Below, in pieces: positions 1 to 10,032 of a stretch of 64,000 nucleotides of DNA. Below the pieces are notes generated by a model. The model was not told where the DNA came from. It saw only the letters and a list, made by a program, of their open reading frames with translations, and made no database searches. A program made the position numbers and the translations under genes. Position 1 is the stretch's first letter; each line of letters opens with the position of its first letter. This DNA comes from Steroidobacteraceae bacterium. Lineage in GTDB: Bacteria > Pseudomonadota > Gammaproteobacteria > Steroidobacterales > Steroidobacteraceae. The stretch lies in assembly GCA_025458865.1 (NCBI GenBank), contig JALORP010000015.1:1-64000 (forward strand). The letters are read 5' to 3'.

Positions 1-82
1 GGTGGCGAGGGGGCCCCACAGCCGAGCGTAGAGCGGCGCGAGGCTCGGCGAGCGCCGCAGCGAGGCGAGGAGTGCCCCCCGC

Positions 83-160
83 CGGATCCCGGTCGCGGCG
101 TAGGCACAAGCCACGGATCCCGCCCGCGCGCGAGGCTCAACGCGGATCCCGGTCGCGGCG
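83..160. repeat. 18-bp direct repeat CGGATCCCGGTCGCGGCG at 83-100 and 143-160, 60 bp apart, with a partial copy (CGGATCCCG) at about 114
   Basis: Exact repeat read directly in the non-coding segment downstream of the first gene. Confidence 0.7.
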
Positions 161-180
161 AAATGGTCTCGACGGAAACG

Positions 181-984
181 CTACGTGCGCGCCAGCCAGT
201 CGAACAGCGCATCGCAGAAGCGGATCTTCTGCTCCTTGCCGGCGACCACGTGCGCGAGGTCTTCCCAGGTCTCGCCGATCGCGCCCGGGATGCCGTGCTC
301 GATTGGCAGGGTGGTTCGAGGGCTCGTCACCACGTCGAGCGCGGCATGGAGGATGAAGCTCGGGCAGCGGATCTGGGCGAGGCGGTCCCTGGAGTGGAAG
401 CCGACGCAGGCGTCCACGAGGCGCGAGTGTGCCTCGTAGCGGCCGTTGAGTTCCTTCCAGCCGCCCGCCGGCCCGAGCAGCTTGTCCTTGTTGGCGTTGT
501 AGTACTCGGCCGTGAAGGACAGCAGCGTCACCGCCTTCTGGAAAGCGAAGAAGCCCGCGTCGCGGTGGATCCAGCGGAACATCTCCAGCTGGTCGCGGAG
601 GAAGTCGTCAACCTCGCACCAGGCACCCGTGTTCAGCATGCTGCGGGCGAGGTCGGGGCGGCGGATCGCGATCTCCTGGCAGATGCACGCTCCCATGCCG
701 ACCAGCCCGACGAGGTGCACGTTCGAGAGGCCCAGGTGGTCGAGCAGGCCGATGGCGTCGTCGGCGTGCAGCGCCATGGTCGAGGGAATGGAGAGGTCGT
801 CACCCGAGTCGCGGATGCCCCGGTAGTCGAATAGCACCACCTGGTACCGGTCCGTGAGGCCGCGCGGCAGCTGGTGGTGGTTGTCGTGGCAGAACGTGCC
901 CCAGCCGCCCATCAGAAGCACCGGGTCGCCCCGTCCGAGGACCTCGTAGTACATCTCGTGGCCGTTGATGAAGGCCTTGGGCAT
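181..984 (-). CDS. alpha/beta hydrolase fold protein (start taken at MPKAFINGHEMYYEVLGRGDPVLL); GxSxG elbow is degenerate
   Basis: Alpha/beta hydrolase pattern: VLLMGGWGTF, VVLFDYRGIRDSG, late Asp (LDVVTSP) and His (DLAHVVAG); the ORF track extends further upstream but the ATG at 984 fits best. Confidence 0.8.
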   Translation of the reverse strand: MPKAFINGHEMYYEVLGRGDPVLLMGGWGTFCHDNHHQLPRGLTDRYQVVLFDYRGIRDSGDDLSIPSTMALHADDAIGLLDHLGLSNVHLVGLVGMGACICQEIAIRRPDLARSMLNTGAWCEVDDFLRDQLEMFRWIHRDAGFFAFQKAVTLLSFTAEYYNANKDKLLGPAGGWKELNGRYEAHSRLVDACVGFHSRDRLAQIRCPSFILHAALDVVTSPRTTLPIEHGIPGAIGETWEDLAHVVAGKEQKIRFCDALFDWLART

Positions 985-1144
985 GGGTCCTCCGGGGACT
1001 CGATGACTCGCGCCGGGCGCGCGGGCGCGATCATTCCACAGGCGCAACCGGCGCACAATGTCCGGACAAGTACGGTCGGGTGATCGCCTTGCTTTCGCCG
1101 GCGCCCGTCGTGCGCCGCAGGAGTGGAGACACAGGGCCGGGCTG

Positions 1145-1154
1145 CTGTATACAG
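1145..1154. promoter_or_regulatory. Palindrome CTGTATACAG upstream of the GntR gene; candidate operator
   Basis: Perfect 10-bp palindrome 37 bp before the GntR start codon; same TGTATACA core at 3498 and 26713. Confidence 0.45.
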
Positions 1155-1190
1155 GCGAATCGGGCGGAGTCACGAGCAGGGGGGAAGGCG

Positions 1191-1820
1191 ATGCGGGCTG
1201 TGGACAAGGCGTACGAGACCGTCAGGGACGGCATCCTCTCAGGGCGCTATCCGGGGGGATCGCGGGTCACCGAGCAGGACGTCGCGGCAGCGGCGGGCGT
1301 CAGCCGCACACCCGTGCGCGAGGCGCTCAGGCGACTGCACGCCGAGGGGCTCGTGGATTTCACCGCCAACCTCGGTGCCGTGGTGACGGTCTGGAACGAG
1401 ACGGACGCCGGCGAGATCTTCGACCTCCGGGCCATGCTCGAGTCCTATGGCGCCCGCCGGGCCGCGCGCAGCGCCACGCCGGAACAGCTGGCTGCCCTCA
1501 GGCAGCTGGCCGAGGAGCAGCATCGCGAGTGCCGCGAGCGGGCCCCGGGCTTCCTCGAGCGCGTGGGTGCGCTCAACCAGCGGTTCCACCGCGACCTGCA
1601 GGAGGCGGCCAGCAGCCCGCGCCTCTCGCGCGCACTTGCGGCGCTGATCGAGGCGCCGCTCATGATGAAGACCTTCGAGAAATACACGCCGGACGACCTC
1701 GAGCGCAGCGCGGCGCACCACCTCGAGCTGTGCAGCGCGCTCGAGGCGCGCGACCCGGAGTGGGCCGACGCGGTCATGAGGGCCCACGTGCACGCGGCGC
1801 GCGGCGCGATGCGGCGCTGA
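1191..1820 (+). CDS. GntR family transcriptional regulator (FadR/FCD type)
   Basis: N-terminal winged HTH (AYETVRDGILSGRYPGGSRVTEQDVAAAAGVSRTPVREALRRLHAEGLV) plus helical FCD-like C-terminus. Confidence 0.9.
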   Translation: MRAVDKAYETVRDGILSGRYPGGSRVTEQDVAAAAGVSRTPVREALRRLHAEGLVDFTANLGAVVTVWNETDAGEIFDLRAMLESYGARRAARSATPEQLAALRQLAEEQHRECRERAPGFLERVGALNQRFHRDLQEAASSPRLSRALAALIEAPLMMKTFEKYTPDDLERSAAHHLELCSALEARDPEWADAVMRAHVHAARGAMRR

Positions 1821-1884
1821 CCGCGCCGCACGACTCCTGCGACGATCCTGCCTCGAACGGCGCAATGACGACGATCCACCCGCC

Positions 1885-2078
1885 ATGGGCTACCGGCTCG
1901 CGCACGGGACCCTGAGCTGCCGCGGCGTCCCCGGCGGGCGAGGCCAGGAGCGTTTCACGATCTCCGCCCAACGCGACGGCTCGCGGATCTGCGCACGATG
2001 AGCGGGATCCACGAGACGCGGGTGCTGCGCGGCGTCTCGCTGCGCATCGGCGCCGACGGCCGCTGGCTGCCCGACTGA
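1885..2078 (+). pseudogene. Candidate decayed gene fragment: MGYRLAHGTLSCRGVPGGRGQERFTISAQRDGSRI then a frame change to LRTMSGIHETRVLRGVSLRIGADGRWLPD*
   Basis: Two short coding-like reading frames joined near 1998 by an ATGA overlap, between the GntR gene and the MFS gene. Confidence 0.35.
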
Positions 2079-2086
2079 GACGCAGG

Positions 2087-3463
2087 ATGGACAGATCCCC
2101 GCAATCCTTTGTCCGAGACCCCTGGTGGCGCCAGAAGCGCTGGTGGGTTGCGATCATGCTCTGCGCCGTCACGATGATCGGCTACGTCGACCGCCTCGCG
2201 CTGTCGGTGGCGGCACCCGTGCTGAAGCAGGAGTTCCAGTTCACCAACGAGGAGTACGGGCGCATCACGTTCGCGTTCCTGCTGATGTACGCGGCCGGCC
2301 AGCTGCTGCTGGGGCCGCTGGTGGGGCGCCTCGGCAGCAAGCGCTCGCTGTCGCTCGCGGTTATCTGGTGGAGCATCGCCGCGGTGCTTCACGCCTTCGG
2401 CAAGGGAGTCTGGAGCTTCTTCGCGGCCCGGGCGTTCCTCGGGATCACCGAATCGGTGAACTTCCCTGCGGCCTTCCGCGTCGTCGCGGAATGGTTTCCC
2501 CGCGCCGAGCGCAGCCTCGCGGCGGGATTCATCACCGCCGGCACTGGCCTCGGCGCCATCGTCGCGCCCATCGTCATCGCTCCGCTGATCACCTGGTTCG
2601 ACGCGCTGCATGCCGCGGGCTGGTCGCCGATCAACGGCTGGCACGCGGCGTTCATCGTCCCCGGCGCCATGGGCTTCGTCTGGGTGTGGCTGTGGAATCG
2701 GCACTTCCACCTGCCGGAGCACCATCCGGGCATTTCCGAGGAGGAGCGGGCGCTCGTCCTCGCGGACCGCATCCCGATGCCCGAGCCTGGCGCCGGGGAG
2801 CGTCCCGGGGCGCTCGCCGAGTTCTGCGGCTACTTTCGGGGCCTCGCGGTGCACTTCCGCCACAGGGAGACCTGGGGACTGCTTCTGGCGCGCTTCAGCG
2901 GCGACGGCGCCTTCTATTTCTTCGCCTTCTGGATCCCGCTCTACCTGCGGGACGAGCGCGGCTTCAGCATGATGCAGATCGCGTGGGGCGCGGCGCTGCC
3001 TTTCCTGTTCGCCGACATCGGCTCGCTCCTCGGCGGCTGGGCGGGGCAGCGGCTGATCCGGGGCGGTCTCTCGGTCAACGCCTCGCGCAAGCTGATGATC
3101 TGGGCCGGCGCCCTGCTGGTGCCGCTCGCGCTGCCGGCCGTGTACGTCGAGTCGGCGCTCGCGGCGGTTATCTTCATGGGCCTCGGCGTCTTCGCCATCC
3201 AGGTGAAGTCGTCCTCGCTCTTCGCCGTGCCCGCCGACCTGTTCCCGGCCCGCGACGTTGCGACCGTATGGGGCATCAGCGGGGCGGCGGGCAGCATCGC
3301 CGCAGCGCTTTCCCAGCCGCTGATCGGGCTCATGATCGACCGGACCGGCAGCTATGAGCCCGTGTTCATCCTCGCTTCGTCGCTGCACATCGTGTCGGCG
3401 CTGTTCGTCACCGTGCTGATCCCGAGGATCGATCGTCTCGATCGCGGCCGCGGCCAGCCCTGA
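2087..3463 (+). CDS. MFS transporter (anion:cation symporter/hexuronate-like)
   Basis: 458 aa, multiple hydrophobic segments, MFS signature RLGSKRSLSLAVIWWS and typical N-terminus RWWVAIMLCAVTMIGYVDRLALSVAAPVL. Confidence 0.9.
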   Translation: MDRSPQSFVRDPWWRQKRWWVAIMLCAVTMIGYVDRLALSVAAPVLKQEFQFTNEEYGRITFAFLLMYAAGQLLLGPLVGRLGSKRSLSLAVIWWSIAAVLHAFGKGVWSFFAARAFLGITESVNFPAAFRVVAEWFPRAERSLAAGFITAGTGLGAIVAPIVIAPLITWFDALHAAGWSPINGWHAAFIVPGAMGFVWVWLWNRHFHLPEHHPGISEEERALVLADRIPMPEPGAGERPGALAEFCGYFRGLAVHFRHRETWGLLLARFSGDGAFYFFAFWIPLYLRDERGFSMMQIAWGAALPFLFADIGSLLGGWAGQRLIRGGLSVNASRKLMIWAGALLVPLALPAVYVESALAAVIFMGLGVFAIQVKSSSLFAVPADLFPARDVATVWGISGAAGSIAAALSQPLIGLMIDRTGSYEPVFILASSLHIVSALFVTVLIPRIDRLDRGRGQP

Positions 3464-3497
3464 AGCCGCGACGCCGGGCGGACCTCGGCGGCAGGCT

Positions 3498-3505
3498 TGT
3501 ATACA
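3498..3505. promoter_or_regulatory. TGTATACA palindrome upstream of the TRAP genes; candidate operator
   Basis: Exact 8-bp palindrome 35 bp before the dctQ-like start codon. Confidence 0.45.
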
Positions 3506-3539
3506 CTGATTCACTCGACTAGCCGGGGACCTGCCGACG

Positions 3540-4094
3540 ATGCCAGCGCCGACGCCCGTCCGTCGTGCCCTCGAGTTCGTGCGCAACGCCGAGCTGGCGA
3601 TCACCTGCGCTGCCTTCGCCATCCTCGCGGCGGTGATCTTCGCGGACGTCCTGGTCCGTGAGTTCACCGGCAGCGGGCTGTCCTGGGCCCGGCAGATCGG
3701 CGTCTACGCCAACGTGGTGGTCACCATCGTGGGCATCGGCCTCGCCTCGGCCGGCGGCACGCACCTTCGGCCGCGCTTCACAGACCGCTGGCTCCCCGCG
3801 GCCTGGGATCCCTGGCTCACGCGCGCCGCAGAGTTGCTGACTGCGCTGTTCTGCCTCGCCTTCGCCTGGCTCGCGCTCGGCGTCGTCCGCGAGACGTACG
3901 AACTCGACGAGCGCTCCGTCGTGCTTCGCCTGGTGGTCTGGCCCATCCAGTCCGTCCTGCCGATCGCGTTCCTGCTCGCGGCCTTGCGTCACGCCTGCTA
4001 CGGCGTCTGGCCCGCGCTGCGCCCGGCCGAGCAGGGGGAAGGCGATCCGCATGGGGAGCCGGCCCGCAGCCAGCCGGCCGGTGAAGCGCGATGA
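3540..4094 (+). CDS. TRAP transporter small permease subunit (DctQ-like)
   Basis: About 180 aa, four hydrophobic segments, FADVLVREFTGSGLSWARQIGVYANVVVTIVGIG. Confidence 0.88.
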   Translation: MPAPTPVRRALEFVRNAELAITCAAFAILAAVIFADVLVREFTGSGLSWARQIGVYANVVVTIVGIGLASAGGTHLRPRFTDRWLPAAWDPWLTRAAELLTALFCLAFAWLALGVVRETYELDERSVVLRLVVWPIQSVLPIAFLLAALRHACYGVWPALRPAEQGEGDPHGEPARSQPAGEAR

Positions 4095-5350
4095 CGGGGC
4101 TTGGCCTCGCGCTGATGGTCCTGGCGCTGCTCGTCCTGCGCCAGAACCTCATGGTGGTGCTTGGCTGCGCCGCGGCCTACGCCTACTACGCCTGGGGCGA
4201 CGGCTCGCTGGCCAACATCGTGCTCGACGGGTGGGACGCCCTCAACAAGGACGTCCTGCTCTCGATTCCGCTGTACCTGCTGGCGGGCAACATCATGGCG
4301 GAGGGCGCGATCGCCGCGAGGCTCGTCCGGTTCATGCGGGCGGTCGCGGGGCCGGTGCCCGGCGGGCTCGCCGTCACCACCGTGCTGTCCTGCGCGTTGT
4401 TTGCCGCGATCGTGGGCTCCAGCAGCGTCACGCTGCTCGCGGTCGGCGCCATCATGTACCCGGCGCTGCTGCAGGCGGGTTACGGCCGCGCCTTCTCGCT
4501 GGGCATCGTCTGCGCCGGCGCCACGCTCGGGATCATCATCCCGCCGAGCATCCCGCTGATCCTCTACGGCGTGATGACCAACACCTCGATCGCGGACCTG
4601 TTCCTCGCGGGCGTCGGGCCCGGCCTGCTGCTGGTCGGCTTGTTCGGCGCCTACGCGATCGCGGTGAACTGGCGGCGGCGGCTGCCGTCCTGGAACCTGC
4701 GCGAGCTGCGGGACAGCTTCGCGTCGGGATTCTGGTCGCTGCTCCTGCCCGCGATCATCCTCGGCGGCATCTACAGCGGCTACTTCACCGCGACGGAGTC
4801 GGCGGCGATGGCGCTCTTCTACGCGCTCTTCGTCGAGATGGTGATCCATCGCGAGCTCGACCTTTACGGGCTCGTCAAGGTGACAGGGAACACCACGCGC
4901 CTGCTCGGTTCGCTGTTCCCGGTGCTGATGATGGCGCTGTCGCTCAACGTGTTCCTGTCCTACCAGCAGGTGCCCGAGCAGATCGTCGGCATCCTCGCGG
5001 AGTGGTTCACCTCGCCGGTGAGCTTCCTCATCGGGACCAACCTGCTGCTGCTGGCGGTCGGAATGCTGATGGACATAGGCTCCGCCATCCTGATCCTCGC
5101 GCCGATCCTGCAGCCGGTCGCGCAGGCCCAGGGTCTCGACCCCGTGCACTTCGGCATCATGATGACGGTCAACCTCGAGATCGGTTACCTGACGCCCCCC
5201 ATGGGGCTCAACCTCATCGTGGCGATGAGCGCCTTCCGCGAGGATTTCTGGACCATCTGCCGGGCGGTGGTACCGTTCATCCTGATCATGCTGCTCGCGC
5301 TGCTCGTCGTCGCGACGGTGCCGAAGCTGTCCCTGTTCCTGTTGCGCTAG
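4091..5350 (+). CDS. TRAP transporter large permease subunit (DctM-like)
   Basis: SIPLYLLAGNIMAEG, VTTVLSCALFAAIVGSSSVTLLAVG, GATLGIIIPPSIPLILYGVMTNTSIADLFLAGVGPGLLL; ATGA overlap with the DctQ-like gene. Confidence 0.95.
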   Translation: MTGLGLALMVLALLVLRQNLMVVLGCAAAYAYYAWGDGSLANIVLDGWDALNKDVLLSIPLYLLAGNIMAEGAIAARLVRFMRAVAGPVPGGLAVTTVLSCALFAAIVGSSSVTLLAVGAIMYPALLQAGYGRAFSLGIVCAGATLGIIIPPSIPLILYGVMTNTSIADLFLAGVGPGLLLVGLFGAYAIAVNWRRRLPSWNLRELRDSFASGFWSLLLPAIILGGIYSGYFTATESAAMALFYALFVEMVIHRELDLYGLVKVTGNTTRLLGSLFPVLMMALSLNVFLSYQQVPEQIVGILAEWFTSPVSFLIGTNLLLLAVGMLMDIGSAILILAPILQPVAQAQGLDPVHFGIMMTVNLEIGYLTPPMGLNLIVAMSAFREDFWTICRAVVPFILIMLLALLVVATVPKLSLFLLR

Positions 5351-5364
5351 AGAGGAGCCCAGAC

Positions 5365-6078
5365 ATGCCGGTCATGCAGACCTCAGACCTCACGGCCCGC
5401 CAGTACTGGGCCGAGACCAAGAGCAACCCCAGCCGGGCCAAGTTCGGCTTCGGCGAGAAGGCCGCGATCATAAACATCGACCTGCAGCGCGCCTACACGG
5501 ACATCGAAGCCTACCCCACGGCCTACCAGACCGACCCTCGGCAGATCGAGTACATCAACGAGCTGTCCGCGCTCGCCCGCGCGAGGAACATGCCGGTGAT
5601 CTGGACCTACGTCGCCTACATGGACAGCGCCGACGACGCGGGGGTCTGGGGCACGCGCACCAACACCCCGCACTCGCTGCAGAACATCAAGGTTGGCGAC
5701 CCGCGCGCCGAGCTCGACCCCCGACTCGCGGTGGACCGCAAGCGGGACGCCATCATCAACAAGCGCATGGCGAGCGTGTTTCACGAGACGCTGATCCCGT
5801 CGCTGCTCGTCTGGCACAAGGTGGACACGGTGATCCTGACCGGCGGCAGCACCTCCGGCTGCGTTCGTGCGAGCGCGGTGGCCTCGTTGTCCCACGGCTA
5901 CCGAACTGTCGTTCCCGAGGAGTGCGTGGCCGACAAGCACGAGATCCCGCACTTCGCGAACCTGTGCGACATCATGCTGAAGTACGCCGACGTGGAGCCG
6001 TTCGCCGCCGTCAGGCAGTGGCTCGAGGCGCACCCGGGCTGCGCCCCGGTCCGCGAGGCGCGCGGCTGCCCGTTCTGA
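5365..6078 (+). CDS. Isochorismatase/cysteine hydrolase family protein (N-carbamoylsarcosine amidase-like)
   Basis: Catalytic triad motifs: IINIDLQRAY (Asp), INKRMASVF (Lys), TGGSTSGCVRASAVAS (Cys). Confidence 0.88.
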   Translation: MPVMQTSDLTARQYWAETKSNPSRAKFGFGEKAAIINIDLQRAYTDIEAYPTAYQTDPRQIEYINELSALARARNMPVIWTYVAYMDSADDAGVWGTRTNTPHSLQNIKVGDPRAELDPRLAVDRKRDAIINKRMASVFHETLIPSLLVWHKVDTVILTGGSTSGCVRASAVASLSHGYRTVVPEECVADKHEIPHFANLCDIMLKYADVEPFAAVRQWLEAHPGCAPVREARGCPF

Positions 6079-6102
6079 GCCATCGGGGAAGGAGGGGAGA
6101 GG

Positions 6103-7017
6103 ATGAGGGAAGACCCCGGACTCTACGACTACTGGCCCTACGAGGGCCGTCCGAAGATCGCCTGGCCGGGCGGCGCGCGCGTCGCGCTCTGGGTGGCGCC
6201 GAACATCGAGTTCTACGAGCTCGATCCTGCGCTCAATCCCCACCGGAAGCCCTGGCCGCGGCCCGTCCCCGACGTCGCGGGCTACTCGACGCGCGACTAT
6301 GGCAACCGCGTCGGCCACGTGCGAATGATGCGGCTGCTGGACAAGTACGGCGTGCGCGGCTCCATCTCGCTGTCCACGGCGCTGTGCACGCACCATCCCG
6401 AGATCATCGAGATGTGCCGGGAGCGCGACTGGGAGTTCTTCAGCCACGGCATCTACAACACCCGCTACACCTACGGCATGGACGAGGCGCAGGAGCGGGA
6501 GATGATCACTGACGCGGTCGAGACGATCCGCCGCCACACGGGCCAGCAGTGCGCGGGATACCTCGCGCCGGCCCTCACGCACAGCGAGATCACGCTCGAC
6601 CTTTTCGCCGAGGCGGGCGGGATCTACACCTGCGACCTGTTCCACGACGACCAGCCGACGCCGGTCAGGGTCCGCTCGGGCAAGCGGTTCGTGTCGGTGC
6701 CGTACTCGCTCGAGATGAACGACACGATCGTTTACGTCGTCAACAAGATCGAGCCGAGGCGCTACGCCGAGATGCTCAAGGCGAACTTCGACCGCCTGTA
6801 TGCCGAGGGCGCGCACAGCGGCACCGTCATGTGCATTCCGCTGCACGCCTACCAGGTGGGCCACCCGCACCGGCTGAAGGCGTTCGAGGAGGCGCTCGAG
6901 TACATCACGGGCCATCCCGACGTCTGGGTCACGACCGGGCGGGAGATCGCCCAGCACTACCTGGAGCACTGCTACGACGCGGCCGTCGCCGACATCGCCG
7001 CGCGGGGAGGGAACTGA
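6103..7017 (+). CDS. Polysaccharide deacetylase family protein (PuuE/allantoinase-like)
   Basis: NodB-like fold: DYGNRVGHVRMMRLLDKYGVRGSISLS, EFFSHGIYNTRY, MCIPLHAYQVGHPHRLKAFEEALEYI. Confidence 0.85.
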   Translation: MREDPGLYDYWPYEGRPKIAWPGGARVALWVAPNIEFYELDPALNPHRKPWPRPVPDVAGYSTRDYGNRVGHVRMMRLLDKYGVRGSISLSTALCTHHPEIIEMCRERDWEFFSHGIYNTRYTYGMDEAQEREMITDAVETIRRHTGQQCAGYLAPALTHSEITLDLFAEAGGIYTCDLFHDDQPTPVRVRSGKRFVSVPYSLEMNDTIVYVVNKIEPRRYAEMLKANFDRLYAEGAHSGTVMCIPLHAYQVGHPHRLKAFEEALEYITGHPDVWVTTGREIAQHYLEHCYDAAVADIAARGGN

Positions 7018-7018
7018 C

Positions 7019-7945
7019 ATGGCGCTCGACCGCAGCTACCTGGAGTATCCGCGCCGGCGCTACGGGATGGACCACGACCGCTACGACTGGTCCATGCTGA
7101 CGGACCGCAGCCCCGTGCAGTGGCCCGGCGGCAAGCGGCTCGCACTCTGGGTCAACGTCGCGCTGCAGTTCTTCCCGCTGAACCAGCAGGGCAAGCCCTT
7201 TCCGCCGACTGGCGGCATGACGACGGCATACCCCGACCTGCGGCACTACACGCTGCGCGAGTACGGCAACCGGGTGGGTATCTACCGGTTCCTGCAGGCC
7301 TTCGACCGCTTCGGCGTTCGCCCTACGTTCTCGGTCTCGGCGCGCCTCGCGGAGCGCTACCCTTGCCTGCTGCGGCGTTTGGCCGCGCGCGGGGACGAAA
7401 TCGCCTGCCACGGCTGGCACATGGACGCGACCCACTACGGTGGCCTGGACCCGGCGGCGGAGGAGGCGCTCATCGAGCGCTCGCTTCGCACGCTGCGGTC
7501 GCTGACCGGCCAGCCGGTGCAGGGCTGGCTGAGCCCCTCCCGGTCCCAGAGCGCGAACACGCCGGACCTGCTTGCGAAGCAGGGGGTGCGGTACCTGTGC
7601 GACTGGGTCAACGACGACATGCCCTACGGGTTCCGGACCGGCGCCGGCCCGATGGTCGCGATGCCGCTGTCGCTCGAACTCGAGGACGCATTCATCATCC
7701 ACGGCAACCTGCATTCCGAGAAGGAGTATGCAGAGCAGGTCCGCGACGCCTTCGATTTCCTGTACGCGGAGGCGGCCGAGCAGGGCGGCCGGATGCTGGC
7801 GCTGTCGCTGCACCCCTGGGTGCTGGGACAGCCACACCGCATCGGGCGGCTCGAGGAGGTCCTGGAGTACATCACCGCTCACGAGGGCGTGTGGTGCGCC
7901 CCCGCCGGCGAGATCTGCGCCGCCTGGCAGTCGGCGGCCCGCTGA
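7019..7945 (+). CDS. Polysaccharide deacetylase family protein, paralogue of the preceding gene
   Basis: EYGNRVGIYRFLQAFDRFGVRPTFSVS, EIACHGWHMD, LALSLHPWVLGQPHRIGRLEEVLEYI. Confidence 0.85.
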   Translation: MALDRSYLEYPRRRYGMDHDRYDWSMLTDRSPVQWPGGKRLALWVNVALQFFPLNQQGKPFPPTGGMTTAYPDLRHYTLREYGNRVGIYRFLQAFDRFGVRPTFSVSARLAERYPCLLRRLAARGDEIACHGWHMDATHYGGLDPAAEEALIERSLRTLRSLTGQPVQGWLSPSRSQSANTPDLLAKQGVRYLCDWVNDDMPYGFRTGAGPMVAMPLSLELEDAFIIHGNLHSEKEYAEQVRDAFDFLYAEAAEQGGRMLALSLHPWVLGQPHRIGRLEEVLEYITAHEGVWCAPAGEICAAWQSAAR

Positions 7946-8006
7946 GCCGCGCCGTTGCGCTAGACTCCGGTACCGGTTCTCATTCATGACATCGAGGCAG
8001 CACTCC

Positions 8007-8489
8007 ATGACGATCAAGGCTGGCGACAAGGTTCCCTCCGCGACCCTCAAGGTCATGACCGCCGACGGCCCGACCGGCGCCAGCACGGACGAACTGTTCG
8101 GCAAGGGCAAGGCCGTGCTGTTCTCGGTGCCCGGCGCGTTCACCCCCACCTGCAGTGCGCGGCACCTGCCCGGCTTCGTGGACCAGGCCGCAGCCATCAA
8201 GGCCAAGGGCGTGGACCGCATCGTCTGCATCGCGGTCAACGACGTGTTCGTGATGAACGCCTGGGGCAAGTCCGCCAGCGTGGGCGACAGCATCGTGATG
8301 GCCGCGGACGGCAACGGTGACTTCACGCGCGCGCTCGGCCTTACCCTCGATGCGACCGGCTTCGGCATGGGCCACCGCGGGCAGCGCTTCGCGATGGTGA
8401 CCGAGGACGGCGTCGTCAAGGCGCTCTATGTCGAGGCGCCGGGCGAGTTCAAGGTGTCGGCCGCCGAGTACGTCCTCGGTCAGCTTTGA
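8007..8489 (+). CDS. Peroxiredoxin (Prx5/hybrid AhpC-TSA type)
   Basis: FSVPGAFTPTCSARHLPGFV with peroxidatic Cys, VNDVFVMNAWGK. Confidence 0.93.
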   Translation: MTIKAGDKVPSATLKVMTADGPTGASTDELFGKGKAVLFSVPGAFTPTCSARHLPGFVDQAAAIKAKGVDRIVCIAVNDVFVMNAWGKSASVGDSIVMAADGNGDFTRALGLTLDATGFGMGHRGQRFAMVTEDGVVKALYVEAPGEFKVSAAEYVLGQL

Positions 8490-8523
8490 CCCATCCCTTG
8501 TCCACGGGCTTGCGCAGGCCCGC

Positions 8524-9537
<1,014 letters not shown>

Positions 9538-9547
9538 AGGAGCCAAC

Positions 9548-9937
9548 ATGGCCGCACCCGTCACCGCACTGTATGCCGCGCTCTCCGGGATACTGCTGCT
9601 CGTCCTGGCCGCCCTCGTGGTTCGCGCCCGATGGGCGACTCGAACCGCGCTCGGCACGGGCACTGACCCGCGCATGGAACGGGCGGTGCGCGTGCACGCC
9701 AACTTCGTCGAGTACGTGCCACTCGCCCTTCTTCTTCTGCTGCTCGCCGAACTGAATGGATTGCCCCCGATCGCCCTGCACGCCGCGGGCCTCGCGCTGG
9801 TGGTGAGCCGGGTGCTTCACGCCTGGGGCCTGTCGCGGCATTCGGCGCGGAGCTTCGGACGTTTCTGGGGAACGCTCGGCACCTGGATCACGATCGCGGC
9901 GCTTGCGTTGGCGCTGCTCGTCGCAACGCTCGCCTGA
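9548..9937 (+). CDS. MAPEG family membrane protein
   Basis: About 130 aa, [30 protein letters not shown] is the typical MAPEG core. Confidence 0.9.
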   Translation: MAAPVTALYAALSGILLLVLAALVVRARWATRTALGTGTDPRMERAVRVHANFVEYVPLALLLLLLAELNGLPPIALHAAGLALVVSRVLHAWGLSRHSARSFGRFWGTLGTWITIAALALALLVATLA

Positions 9938-10032
9938 TCAGCCGTCGAGGCTTTGCCGCAGCGTGGCGGCCGGTTCCTCGGCTCCGCCGGCAGTACGCGC
10001 AGTCCGTCAAAGCCGAGTCGCGCCCAGCAGTC

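Noticed and set aside
1059-1068. TGTCCGGACA palindrome between the alpha/beta hydrolase and GntR genes
   Set aside because: GC-rich 10-bp palindrome in GC-rich DNA; chance cannot be excluded and no second copy was noticed.
1955-3667. 570-aa ORF on the minus strand
   Set aside because: Antisense to the MFS transporter; charged low-complexity translation.
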